Shown one piece after another: positions 18,846 to 27,426 of a stretch of DNA of 64,000 nt; position 1 is the first letter of the stretch; each line of letters opens with the position of its first letter. This DNA is from Roseimaritima sediminicola (GTDB lineage Bacteria; Planctomycetota; Planctomycetia; Pirellulales; Pirellulaceae). A model generated the notes under the pieces. It was not told the DNA's origin, did no database searches, and worked only from the letters and a program-made list of their open reading frames with translations. The translations under genes were made by a program, and so were the position numbers. The stretch is taken from NCBI RefSeq assembly GCF_009618275.1, contig NZ_WIAD01000017.1, positions 1 through 64,000 of the forward strand. The letters are read 5' to 3'.

Positions 18846-20309
18846 ATGGATAAGAACCATCAATTCTGTGGACGCACCCGCCGCCAGATGCTGTGGGAGC
18901 TGGGCTGCGGCTTTACCGGAACGGCCCTGGCTGGACTGCTTGGCGGCGACGGATTTTTGCAAAGCCAAGCGGTCGCGGCCGACGGCCGCACGCCGTTCGT
19001 CAATCCGCTGCGGGCCAAACAACCACCGCTGCCGGCCAAGGCCAAGAACGTCATCTTTCTGTACATGTACGGCGGCCCCAGCCATATCGATACCTTCGAC
19101 TACAAACCGTCGATGATCGGGATGGACGGCAAGACGATCGAAGTCAAAACCTTCGGCCGCGGCGGACATCGCAACCAGGGCCGGATCGTCGAGCCGCGCT
19201 GGAAATTCAAACAGTACGGCCAGTGCGGCAAATGGGTCAGCGACCTGTTTCCGAATTTGGGAACCTGCGTCGACGACATCGCCTTCCTGCACTCGATGAC
19301 CGCCGATTCGCCGATTCACGGTTCGGCGATGCTGCAGATGAACAGTGGCCGGATCCTCAGCGGTAGTCCCTGCCTGGGGTCTTGGGTCAATTACGGTCTG
19401 GGAACGGTCAATGAGAACCTGCCCGGGTTTGTCGTCATGCTGGATCCGCGAGGTGGGCCGATCAGCGGCGCGAAGAACTGGAGCAGTGGTTACATGCCGG
19501 CGCACTATCAAGCGACGGTGATGAAAAGCAAAGGGACGCCGATCCTGAACCTCAAGCGGCCCGAAGGCGTCAGCGACGCGGTGCAGCGAAATCTGCTCGA
19601 TACGCTGCGCGATTACAACGACCAACACGCCGCGGCGCGGACCGGCAACACCGATCTGGACGCGCGCATCGCCAGTTATGAGTTGGCCTATCAGATGCAA
19701 GCGACCACGCCCGAAGCGGTGGATCTGGCCTCGGAGGACCAGCGAACGCTGGACATGTACGGCATGAACGATCCCACCAGCGCGACGTTCGGCAAGCAGT
19801 GCTTGATGGCGCGGCGATTGGTCGAACGCGGTGTGCGCTTTGTGCAAATCTATTCCGGCGGAGCGCACAACGACGACAACTGGGATGCGCACACCGACAT
19901 GGAACGCAACCACAACCTGCACGCGGCCGAAACCGACAAACCGATCGCGGGCTTGATCAAGGACCTGAAGCAGCGCGGGATGTTGGATGAGACGTTGATC
20001 GTATGGGGCGGTGAGTTCGGTCGTCAGCCCACGGCCGAGTACGCCGAAGGCAGCGGCCGCGACCACAACGCCTACGGGTTCACGATGTGGATGGCCGGCG
20101 GCGGAACCAAGGGCGGCGTCAGCGTCGGCAAAACGGACGAACTGGGAGCGGCCGCGGTCGAAAACCGCTTCCACGTCAAGAACCTGCACGCCACAATCCT
20201 GCAGTTGATGGGCCTCGATCCGAACGCCCTGACGTACTTCTATGGTGGTCTCGATCAACGCCTGGTCGGCGTCGCCGGAGCGCAGTCGATCCCGGAAGTG
20301 ATCGCCTGA
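18846..20309 (+). CDS. DUF1501 protein (Tat-exported, sulfatase-like fold)
   Basis: A 487-residue partner of the PSD1 gene. The N-terminus GRTRRQMLWELGCGFTG is a Tat-like signal ending near QAVAADG. The body is typical DUF1501, with KNVIFLYMYGGPSHIDTFDYK near residue 62 and the C-terminal block VWGGEFGR, GRDHNAYGF and NALTYFYGGLDQRL. The fold is related to alkaline phosphatase/sulfatase enzymes, but activity has not been established. It forms an operon with the PSD1 gene. Its last 484 bases recur in diverged form at 34912-35395, bracketing the accessory island. Downstream bases 20310-20590 show no gene. Confidence 0.93.
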   Translation: MDKNHQFCGRTRRQMLWELGCGFTGTALAGLLGGDGFLQSQAVAADGRTPFVNPLRAKQPPLPAKAKNVIFLYMYGGPSHIDTFDYKPSMIGMDGKTIEVKTFGRGGHRNQGRIVEPRWKFKQYGQCGKWVSDLFPNLGTCVDDIAFLHSMTADSPIHGSAMLQMNSGRILSGSPCLGSWVNYGLGTVNENLPGFVVMLDPRGGPISGAKNWSSGYMPAHYQATVMKSKGTPILNLKRPEGVSDAVQRNLLDTLRDYNDQHAAARTGNTDLDARIASYELAYQMQATTPEAVDLASEDQRTLDMYGMNDPTSATFGKQCLMARRLVERGVRFVQIYSGGAHNDDNWDAHTDMERNHNLHAAETDKPIAGLIKDLKQRGMLDETLIVWGGEFGRQPTAEYAEGSGRDHNAYGFTMWMAGGGTKGGVSVGKTDELGAAAVENRFHVKNLHATILQLMGLDPNALTYFYGGLDQRLVGVAGAQSIPEVIA

Positions 20310-20590
20310 GGGACGCCGAAGACGATAGATGGACCTGGTTGTGCCCGTTAGGCATGGCGGTCCGCTTTCAGCGGGCGGGGGTGTCGTGCGCTCGGGGAGT
20401 CGACAAAGCGGGCCCGCATCTGTGCCAGGGCCGGGCCGCGTGTAGCGGAGCTGTTTTTCGTTTTGTCCGCGGAAAAAAGTTGCAATGCGAGTGGGGGTTG
20501 GTTATCACAGCCATCAGCTGTGGAACGCCCTCGATTGGCAGGTTGGTCAATATTTGACAGCCGTTGCTAACTGCCCGACGATAACGGACG

Positions 20591-22339
20591 ATGATGAGCT
20601 GCACGGATACAAGCAAGTCCAGGGTTTCCCAGTGGTATCTTGGCGTGCTACTGATTATGCAGGCAATTTTGCTAGGTATTATTAGTTGGGAAACCGGCCC
20701 CGGCTGGGACGAGTGGTCTCATCTCCCCAGTGCCCTGTATACTATCCAGTATGGTAGTTATGTACCCTATAGTGTGAATCCGCCGCTAGCGAGGATCTGG
20801 AGCGCTATTCCCGTTTGGATGACCGGGGGAGGGATTGTAGGCGTACACATAGCAGAGGCGCCCGGAGCACGGCCAGAGTGGACGCTTTCGCACGTGTATG
20901 CTCAGCAGCATGGCGAGCGAGTCTTTTACTGGGTGTCGCTTGCACGCACCGCGATGATTCCCGTCGCCTTGCTGGGCACTTATCTAATATGGAACATCGG
21001 GCGTCGGTTCTATGGAGCAAAGTCTGGATCGCTGGCGGCAACTCTGTGGGTGTTATCCCCCACGGTGCTGACTTTTGGAGCATCCATTTCCCCGGATGTT
21101 ACTGCAGCCGTATTCGGCTTGCTCGCCGCTTGGCGGTTGTATATTTGGCTGCGTTTAGGCACCGACTGGTCGGCCTTCTTGCTGGGCATCGCAAGTGGCT
21201 TGGCAATGCTAAGCAAAGCCTCCTGGCTAATCCTGCCACCGATTATTGTTGGGCTCACGTCGTGGTATGCCTACAGGGCCCGAAAGCACTGGGTTTGGGG
21301 GAAACGACTGAAGCAGACCGGCGTGGTTGCTGGCACGTGCTGGTTGTTCATACACGGCGGTTATGAGTTTCAGGGAGTCCTGCGCCCTCTCGGCGATTTT
21401 GAATTTGTCAGTCAAACGCTGAGGGGCGATACCAGCGAGGGAGATATTTCCGCAGTATCCGCCAATCGATTCCGTGGTTCTTGGCTAGCCCGGCTACCCG
21501 CTCCTTTGCCGGCTGACTACATACGTGGGATTGATATTCAGAAACGCGACTTTGAGGGTCGGATGGATTCGTACTTCCTCGGACGGTGGCGTGACCATGG
21601 CTGGTTGCACTATTACGCGGTGGCGGTTTTTTTGAAAGAGCCGCTGGCAATTTGGGTGATTGCGATTGCCGGTTGGGGGTGGCGGTTAGTAAGCCGCACG
21701 CGTGTGTCAGAGAGTCGGACGGCCCGTGTCTCACAGTTGCTTGTTTTCGCGCCCGGCATAACGATGTTCGTGTTTGTTAGCTGCCAAACAGGCTTCAATC
21801 ATCACTTACGCTACGTGCTCCCCTTTTTTCCTTGTCTGTATCTGCTAGTAGCGGCACCCTTGTCACGGATTAGCCGCCCTCTGGCTTCGGTTTGCGTAGG
21901 GCTTGCCTGCTGGTATGCCGTCAGCAGTTTGTCGGCCATGCCACGCACCTATTCTTTCTTTACGGAAGCAATCGGTGGCAGCGAAAACGGCTGGAAGTAC
22001 ATTGGAGATAGCAATCTCGACTGGGGGCAGGATTTGCTGACGGCAAAGCGATGGATCGAAGCCAACCCAGGTAAACGCCCCGTTTACATGGTTTACGACG
22101 TGCGCACAGATTTTAAGATGTTAGGGATGGAGGCGGTTGATGGACGCGGCTTTGTCACGCCGGAGGGGCCCACTCGCTCTGGGTGGTGGATCGTTACTCA
22201 ATATCCCCTGCTGAGAAACGAAAATCGCTGGTTTCGCAAGCATTCGCCAACTGAGAGGCTGTCCGTGACTACCTCTGTATTCCAAATTACAGACGCCCCA
22301 GAAATCGCTCCGCCTTCTGCTAATGAGCCGCAAAGGTAG
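20591..22339 (+). CDS. GT39/ArnT-like membrane glycosyltransferase, copy A
   Basis: A 582-residue polytopic protein with about 10-12 hydrophobic helices. The first outer loop contains the acidic motif GPGWDEWSHLPS, matching the Asp/Glu pair that GT-C enzymes use with polyprenyl-phosphate sugar donors. A later loop holds LDWGQDLL near residue 478. It is clearly paralogous to the protein at 28548-30359: both share LPxPLPxxYxxGID, QKxDFEG, HYYA/YYYA with KEPL, GFNHHLRYVLP and SN-DWGQD. Such enzymes transfer a sugar to a lipid, protein or glycan outside the membrane. Coding is less GC-biased than in the flanking core genes, and it is the first gene of the accessory island. ATG 20594 is an equal start choice. 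Confidence 0.82.
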   Translation: MMSCTDTSKSRVSQWYLGVLLIMQAILLGIISWETGPGWDEWSHLPSALYTIQYGSYVPYSVNPPLARIWSAIPVWMTGGGIVGVHIAEAPGARPEWTLSHVYAQQHGERVFYWVSLARTAMIPVALLGTYLIWNIGRRFYGAKSGSLAATLWVLSPTVLTFGASISPDVTAAVFGLLAAWRLYIWLRLGTDWSAFLLGIASGLAMLSKASWLILPPIIVGLTSWYAYRARKHWVWGKRLKQTGVVAGTCWLFIHGGYEFQGVLRPLGDFEFVSQTLRGDTSEGDISAVSANRFRGSWLARLPAPLPADYIRGIDIQKRDFEGRMDSYFLGRWRDHGWLHYYAVAVFLKEPLAIWVIAIAGWGWRLVSRTRVSESRTARVSQLLVFAPGITMFVFVSCQTGFNHHLRYVLPFFPCLYLLVAAPLSRISRPLASVCVGLACWYAVSSLSAMPRTYSFFTEAIGGSENGWKYIGDSNLDWGQDLLTAKRWIEANPGKRPVYMVYDVRTDFKMLGMEAVDGRGFVTPEGPTRSGWWIVTQYPLLRNENRWFRKHSPTERLSVTTSVFQITDAPEIAPPSANEPQR

Positions 22340-22436
22340 TTTTAACGGATCGTCGTAGCGACAGGCGGAAGCCCGCTTCTTGCAGGTGCCTTCCCTGCGA
22401 AGGACTCAATACTTCGCAACCCGATAGGAATTGCTA

Positions 22437-23339
22437 ATGAATGACAAGAGGCCGGCTTGGCATCTCCTGCGTTGGATACCGGTTACCATCCTGTTGGCCG
22501 CGGCGGTAAGTAAAGCGTTGTATGCGCCTGAGTTTGTTTCGATGGGAGGCCTACTGTCATTCCCTGCCGTGCTGCTGGGAGTGGTTTTTGTTGAGTTTGC
22601 CTGCGCTATAAGCATTGCGGGGTTGGGGGTGCGTGCTTCCTGGGCGGTTACTGTATCCCTGTTCTCTGGGCTGTTTCTTGTGGCCGCTTATGCGCAGTTT
22701 AGTGGAGTCAGTTGTAATTGCTTCGGTGGAAAAGTTCCCCCGGTTGCGAGTTTAGTCGTGGATGTGGGTGTGCTGTGCCTGTGTCTAGCGTTTCGCCCCG
22801 TCGCTCCTACAGCCAGGCAACCCACGACATCCGTTGTTCTTATTCTTGCTGGCGTGCTTGGTATTGGGGGTGCCGCATATGTGAATTACCGACTAACGAC
22901 GGTCGATCGAACGGATCCGCTGAAATTCTTGCTTGCCGGCCAGCTTGTCGGTCGCCTGTGGCCACTGGATTCTAGCAGGCATCCCCAGCTTGAAGTGTTA
23001 GAGTCCGGAAGCTGGCTTGCGGTTGTCATTCGCCGCGACTGTGAGCACTGTAAATTAGTTTTGGAAACGCATTTTAAAGATCCGCAGCGTCATCGTCCGG
23101 GCGAGCGTACGGTCTTGTTTGTGGCCGGGGAAAACGATTGGCCGTTTTCTCTGGACACGATCCAAAATCGTGCTGAACCAACGGGCGTATTGAAGTGGGA
23201 GCAGGCGGCTCCGTTTGTTGCAAGTCCGGCGGTTTTTGAGATCGATGAGGGTAGGATTACCCGTGCTAGCGATGGCCAGGCTGCCGACGAGTTTCTGGAA
23301 ACGCTGTTCGCCGGAGATCACTCAGGCAAGTCCCGGTGA
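22437..23339 (+). CDS. MauE/DoxX-like redox membrane protein with a C-terminal CxxC domain
   Basis: A 300-residue protein. The N-terminal 125 residues contain four hydrophobic helices and the MauE-type motif GVSCNCFGG (Cys93, Cys95). After a further helix (residues 131-150) comes an extracytoplasmic domain with LAVVIRRDCEHCKLVLE, giving a thioredoxin-like Cys202-x-x-Cys205. MauE-family proteins help make disulfides in methylamine dehydrogenase, and VKOR/DsbB-like roles are inferred for the wider family. The next gene is a secreted peptide with 12 cysteines, so a role in its disulfide formation is a direct inference. The ATG at 22437 follows a weak agga site; TTG 22431 is an alternative. Confidence 0.75.
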   Translation: MNDKRPAWHLLRWIPVTILLAAAVSKALYAPEFVSMGGLLSFPAVLLGVVFVEFACAISIAGLGVRASWAVTVSLFSGLFLVAAYAQFSGVSCNCFGGKVPPVASLVVDVGVLCLCLAFRPVAPTARQPTTSVVLILAGVLGIGGAAYVNYRLTTVDRTDPLKFLLAGQLVGRLWPLDSSRHPQLEVLESGSWLAVVIRRDCEHCKLVLETHFKDPQRHRPGERTVLFVAGENDWPFSLDTIQNRAEPTGVLKWEQAAPFVASPAVFEIDEGRITRASDGQAADEFLETLFAGDHSGKSR

Positions 23340-23697
23340 ACGATGGGGCGATCCGGGGTTTCTGTAAACAGGTACCAGTCGATGGATTTTTCGGAGCATG
23401 TCGTTAGGAATTACCATTCTGCGTTTGCGTCAGGTCTCGCCGCGGCTGATCACCACCACCAAAGGTTGTCGTTGCCAGCTTTTCCTTGGGCCTTTTTCTC
23501 AACGAAAATACAATTGCAGCCGTGGCGAAAGCAGGATTGGACGTGAAGCGGCGTCGGCTTGCGCAACAAACTCTCTTGTCACGGTCCGAATAAAAAATTG
23601 ACACGGGGGGGGCGATGCCTTAGGTTGCTCGACACATGCTCGTTTCGGATACGGGCGTGCTATGTTTACGTCGTCTATGTATGATGGAGAGTCAGAA
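23340..23697 (+). other. Intergenic region upstream of the Cys-rich peptide
   Basis: These 358 bases separate the redox membrane protein from the peptide gene. No convincing reading frame is present. The only recognisable signal is the promoter-like pair at 23598-23626. The long gap suggests the peptide has its own transcript, as is common for abundant secreted peptides. Confidence 0.5.
23598..23626 (+). promoter_or_regulatory. Candidate promoter of the Cys-rich peptide gene
   Basis: A perfect TTGACA (23598-23603) is followed after 17 bases by taggtt (23621-23626), a partial -10 box. The spacer contains a run of eight G. Transcription would begin near 23633, giving a leader of about 65 bases before the start codon at 23698. 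Confidence 0.4.
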
Positions 23698-24120
23698 ATG
23701 CTTCGAAACCTGTTGTGTCTATCGATTGCCTGTGTCGTGTCGTATTATTCCGTTGCCACGGCGACGAGGGGGGACTTTCGCGAGTTGACCGTCGCAGAGC
23801 AGGAGGCTGTTGTCGGGCGCGGGTACGACATGGATTGTGAAGACCAGCCCTTTGGTAAGTGTGCTGCGAATGGTAAGGCGCGTCCTGGACTGATCGCTTG
23901 TCCTCCTGGCACGGCGGTTGGTGCATCGTGCGGCCAACCGGCATGGTGTCCTGGTGGCCAGCCGCACCGCGGGTGCACCAAGATTACTGCCTACGGGTTC
24001 GACTGTGTTGCTAAAACATCGAACTGCCCAGGTTCGGAGACAGCATGCTCGGCAAATGGGACGTGCGGTGGCACTGTGGATTCGACTGCCTGTGGAACGT
24101 ATCCTGACTGCGATAACTAA
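23698..24120 (+). CDS. Secreted Cys-rich peptide precursor with double-glycine-like motif
   Basis: A 140-residue precursor. Residues 1-22 form a Sec-type signal peptide (cleavage plausible after ATA). Residues 29-42, ELTVAEQEAVVGRG, closely follow the leader pattern processed by C39 peptidases: L at -12, T at -11, E at -8, V at -4, G at -2 if cut after Arg41. The remaining segment (43-140) has 12 cysteines at 47, 55, 68, 78, 84, 93, 103, 110, 117, 123, 132 and 138, enough for six disulfides, and is rich in Gly, Pro and Thr. No known family is recognised. The start at 23698 has a ggaga site 8 bases upstream; ATG 23662 is in frame but has none. The C39-like gene two genes downstream (25552) is the natural processing candidate. 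Confidence 0.72.
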   Translation: MLRNLLCLSIACVVSYYSVATATRGDFRELTVAEQEAVVGRGYDMDCEDQPFGKCAANGKARPGLIACPPGTAVGASCGQPAWCPGGQPHRGCTKITAYGFDCVAKTSNCPGSETACSANGTCGGTVDSTACGTYPDCDN

Positions 24121-24377
24121 TTAGGTATTGGGGGCCTCATGCGGCGGAGGGGCTAAGTCGCAACATCGCATGCGGTAACTCCGAGAACACGTTCTGCCAC
24201 GGCGCCAGTCGTGGCACTCAGCCAAGGTGTTTTTTAAAGTTTCGTCGCTAAGCAGGTAGCGGTTCAATTCTCCAACTGTCAGGCGGGTCCATCTGTGATG
24301 GGGCAAGCAAGCCTTGTTTTGGGAGGGTGCTGCTAGCTAGCCGCTGCAATTGCTTACAACTCAGGTTCATCGGTGTT

Positions 24378-25433
24378 ATGTGGCCACTATACATTTGCTT
24401 TATTTTCACAGAACCTCAGCCGGCTCAACATGGGCTGACACCGAAGGTCATATCAGCCGGGGTCGAGCAGCAACAGCAGAGCTATCTAGACACTGCCTTT
24501 TCCTATCAGGCGACAATGCAGCCTGAGGGAGATGGGGCGGAAATCAGCACTAACATCTTCTCGGTCTTGCGCAGCAATGGCGCTGGCGAGCGAGCTCCGT
24601 GGCGGAAGTGGGAGAAATATCTGAGTGTCGAGGAATTGGACGGAGAGGAGTTGCTGGTCGAGTATTACGCGTTTAACGGACAGCAGTTCGCAAAGTTTAG
24701 CAGGAATTACGGAGAAGGAGCCCAGCATGCTGCGACGAGTTGGCCAACCGAACAAGTTGTGCACTACCAAAAAAATGTGTTCGATGAGGTGTTAGTAACG
24801 GATTTGCTAGGGGTTCCTCGGTATTTAGATCACCATCGAACGTTCTATAAGAAGAACTTTTCGTCGTATGATATTCGAATTGTTGAGGTCGCTGAAAACC
24901 GCGTTTCCGGCCGAGATGTGGTTTTACTTGCGTATTCCAATCCGGATTTAGGAGTGGAGTATCAAGTGGGGGTAGCGTTGCCCGAGTGCATTATCGTGGA
25001 GTATGTCGCGCAAAAGCAGAGCGATCCGGCAGTACGCTACGTCGCGTTTGAAGTGACGGAGATCGGAAGTGATTCAAAGGGGGCCTATCCGTTGGGCGGC
25101 ACCTACCATGAGACCAATGTGTCAGGCGATGAGTCGCTGGATTACACGTTCTCGGTGACCGAAGTTCGGCGACTGAACGCGAGCGAGCATCGAGAAACCT
25201 GGGTCCCCGACTGGCCCCCTGGTAGCAGCGGTTATGACATGGCTCGCGGGGTCAGGATTCAAATACCTTCGGATGTTCGGGAGATGGAAAGAGCACAGAT
25301 ATTGCGGCTTGCGCAATCGACAGGTGCCGCACGGTTTGGCGGTACGGCTCGAGCATGGATCGTTCTGGTTAATGTCGTAGCAGTGCTAGGTGTAGTGTGT
25401 TTTTTGTTCATCAAAAGGCAGAAATCACGGTGA
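24378..25433 (+). CDS. Secreted protein with C-terminal membrane anchor, family A copy 1
   Basis: A 351-residue protein of unknown family. It has an N-terminal hydrophobic stretch (MWPLYICFIF), a large beta-rich extracytoplasmic domain, and a C-terminal single helix (ARAWIVLVNVVAVLGVVCFLF) followed by KRQKSR, placing the tail in the cytoplasm. The order of elements, size and near-C-terminal segment with Glu-rich strands then PPGSSG resemble the protein at 31465-32406, which ends its domain with TPPSG. In both loci this gene directly follows a Cys-rich peptide gene. A LolA-like lipid or peptide-binding fold is possible but unproven. A GTG at 24327 with gggagg close by is an alternative start that would bury the hydrophobic segment by 17 residues. 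Confidence 0.65.
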   Translation: MWPLYICFIFTEPQPAQHGLTPKVISAGVEQQQQSYLDTAFSYQATMQPEGDGAEISTNIFSVLRSNGAGERAPWRKWEKYLSVEELDGEELLVEYYAFNGQQFAKFSRNYGEGAQHAATSWPTEQVVHYQKNVFDEVLVTDLLGVPRYLDHHRTFYKKNFSSYDIRIVEVAENRVSGRDVVLLAYSNPDLGVEYQVGVALPECIIVEYVAQKQSDPAVRYVAFEVTEIGSDSKGAYPLGGTYHETNVSGDESLDYTFSVTEVRRLNASEHRETWVPDWPPGSSGYDMARGVRIQIPSDVREMERAQILRLAQSTGAARFGGTARAWIVLVNVVAVLGVVCFLFIKRQKSR

Positions 25434-25551
25434 ACCGCAGGCGGCAGAGATGGCTATCAGCCAGATTGTAGTTGGGCCGCTGGGTGTGTTGGCGAAAGTG
25501 GTTGCGATGTTTTGTAGAGGGTGTCGATTAAACAGTTAGTCCGGAAGAACT

Positions 25552-27258
25552 TTGGGCATTTCTATGGTGGTGATTAGCAAGCCTACTCGAAATTTTCCAC
25601 TTGCGTCTCTGACGTGCTGGCTCCTCGGCCTGTTGGTGGGTCTTCAAAGCAGTGTTGGTTTTGCGCAAACGAGCCTTCCCAATGTTAAGTGCGGCAGAGA
25701 TTCTGCATATCTCGTCTTTCAACGGCTGGGGTTCGAGAAGTCAATTGAATCGGTAGATCGGGCTCTAGACTATCAAGATCAGACTTCGCTTATTCAGCTG
25801 CGGGGGCTGTTCGAGTCTAATGGGCTGGAATGTGCCGCGATAGCCGTTAGCACCAGCGAGATGCAACAGATTGCTTCGTCTCTCCAGGGCTGGCATACCG
25901 GAGCGGCTGCAATCGCGGCGATTCCTCTGCCAGGAAAACCGTACGCTCACTTTGTCGTGGTTCTGGGCGGGGACAAGGATTCGATGCAAATTATTGATAC
26001 TGCGGGCGGTGGCAGGGTGGAACGGGTGCAGTATGCTGATGCACGTTTTGCGGATGTCCCTGTGCTGGTCGTGGGGTCACCATACGCGGTGAGGCGTGTC
26101 GTGGATCCGACGGTATTTGACTTTGTATTCGGTGCGATCACTTATGCAATTTCTTCCTACTTTTTCGCGCCTCTACTGCTTTTGCTCGCTCTGATAGGGG
26201 CCTTTGCAGGGCGAGCCAAGTTAATGTTACCGGGGATAAAACGTGAGACGCGTCAAAAAGTTGTCCGGGTCGTGGTAGGGACCGGCATCCTGATCGGCGT
26301 GGGTGTGATCGTCATGATCTTGATTGTACCGGAAGGCAGAGGGTTGGAGCCTGTCCAGCGGGCCGTTTCCATGGGCGCGGTTCCCCTGGGAACGACACAG
26401 ACCGTCGCCGTCGCGGTTCGAAACAGCAGTGACGAGATGGTTCTTATTGATCAAGTTCTGGGGGGGTGTAGTTGCATGACGCCATTAGACTTCGAACGCC
26501 GTGTAGCACCCGGTGAGGAGATAACGATCCCTGTAGAAATATTGGTTGAAAGTGTCGGTGTCACCGCATTGAACCTCGCGGTGATCCCCCAGGACGGCCG
26601 AGAGTTTGCTGTGACGATTAATTACGAGGGGGTGCAAACCAGTCGGTTGGAGCCAACACAGTTCCAAACTGCGAGCTATCCTCTCGGGCGTAAGTCGAGG
26701 CAGATATTCGAGCTTGCAGTTGTCGATTATGAAGGCCCCCCTCTACCCGTGCGCGCCGAAACCCTTAGTGGGCATGACACCGTGCATGTCAAGCTCCTTG
26801 ACCCGCAGGTGATCTCAGAGTCGGGGACTTTGCGGTTGGAAGTATCTTGCAGTCCTCAATCAGAGATTGGTGTCTTTACGTCGAAGCTGCGGATATCGAG
26901 TGTCGTCGATCACCCGAAAATGGGCTTGTTGTCATATATCGTAAACGTCCACGGCGATTTTGCCCCGGCCGTGTCGGTTTCGCCAGAGGTTTTGGTCCTT
27001 AGTGACGATCAGTATGGTCCGCCTCAGATTCGAATATCGTCTTTGGTTGGGGGGCTCGAATCACTTCAGGTTACCAGGTCCGGGGCCGCCAGTTTGAGTT
27101 TTCGCCCTCATGTCACAGGCGATTCAGGCCAGGTGAGGCTTACCTTGAATGACATCCAGTATTCGGGGGAAGAAGCGGCGTATGTTGTGTTGAAGCTAGC
27201 TGGTGGCAAGGAGAAGATCAGCATTCCTGTTCATTCCCTTGGAAGTGTAGGGCCATAA
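25552..27258 (+). CDS. C39-peptidase-like domain fused to two TM helices and DUF1573
   Basis: A 568-residue protein. A signal peptide ends near GFAQT (residue 40). Residues 43-178 look like a C39 peptidase: Cys47 in VKCGRDSAYLVFQRLG, His133 in YAHFVVVLG and Asp149 in MQIIDTAGG, in the family order and spacing. Two membrane helices follow (about 190-218 and 238-258). An extracytoplasmic DUF1573 domain then begins AVSMGAVPLGTTQTVAVAV, with the CSC motif at 306-308, and extends into further beta domains. Ordinary C39 domains sit at the cytoplasmic N-terminus of ABC exporters; here there is no ABC part, and the signal peptide places the peptidase outside the membrane. With the double-glycine-like peptide two genes upstream, processing after export is inferred. 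TTG at 25552 fits the ggaag site; ATG 25564 is an alternative. Confidence 0.72.
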   Translation: MGISMVVISKPTRNFPLASLTCWLLGLLVGLQSSVGFAQTSLPNVKCGRDSAYLVFQRLGFEKSIESVDRALDYQDQTSLIQLRGLFESNGLECAAIAVSTSEMQQIASSLQGWHTGAAAIAAIPLPGKPYAHFVVVLGGDKDSMQIIDTAGGGRVERVQYADARFADVPVLVVGSPYAVRRVVDPTVFDFVFGAITYAISSYFFAPLLLLLALIGAFAGRAKLMLPGIKRETRQKVVRVVVGTGILIGVGVIVMILIVPEGRGLEPVQRAVSMGAVPLGTTQTVAVAVRNSSDEMVLIDQVLGGCSCMTPLDFERRVAPGEEITIPVEILVESVGVTALNLAVIPQDGREFAVTINYEGVQTSRLEPTQFQTASYPLGRKSRQIFELAVVDYEGPPLPVRAETLSGHDTVHVKLLDPQVISESGTLRLEVSCSPQSEIGVFTSKLRISSVVDHPKMGLLSYIVNVHGDFAPAVSVSPEVLVLSDDQYGPPQIRISSLVGGLESLQVTRSGAASLSFRPHVTGDSGQVRLTLNDIQYSGEEAAYVVLKLAGGKEKISIPVHSLGSVGP

Positions 27259-27426
27259 CGCGGCAGTCGTAAACATCCTGGATCTGGCAGGGTGTCTGGT
27301 CAACATGACGACCAGGCAGCAGAAAGCGGGAAATGCGTCGTGCTGGAAGCTCATTCACGACACATCCTAAATGCTCGGTCGTTTCAGATCGGTGGTGTGA
27401 TAACGCAGACAATTCTAATGCGATTG

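Noticed and set aside
18258-20258. 666-codon minus-strand frame across the PSD1 and DUF1501 genes
   Set aside because: It runs antisense over two well-supported genes. Its repeated appearance at 34802-35719 only reflects the duplicated DUF1501 end.
23398-23601. Small Arg/Cys-containing frame before the Cys-rich peptide gene
   Set aside because: Overlapping frames of equal quality exist. No signal peptide is present, and the region contains the promoter-like pair.
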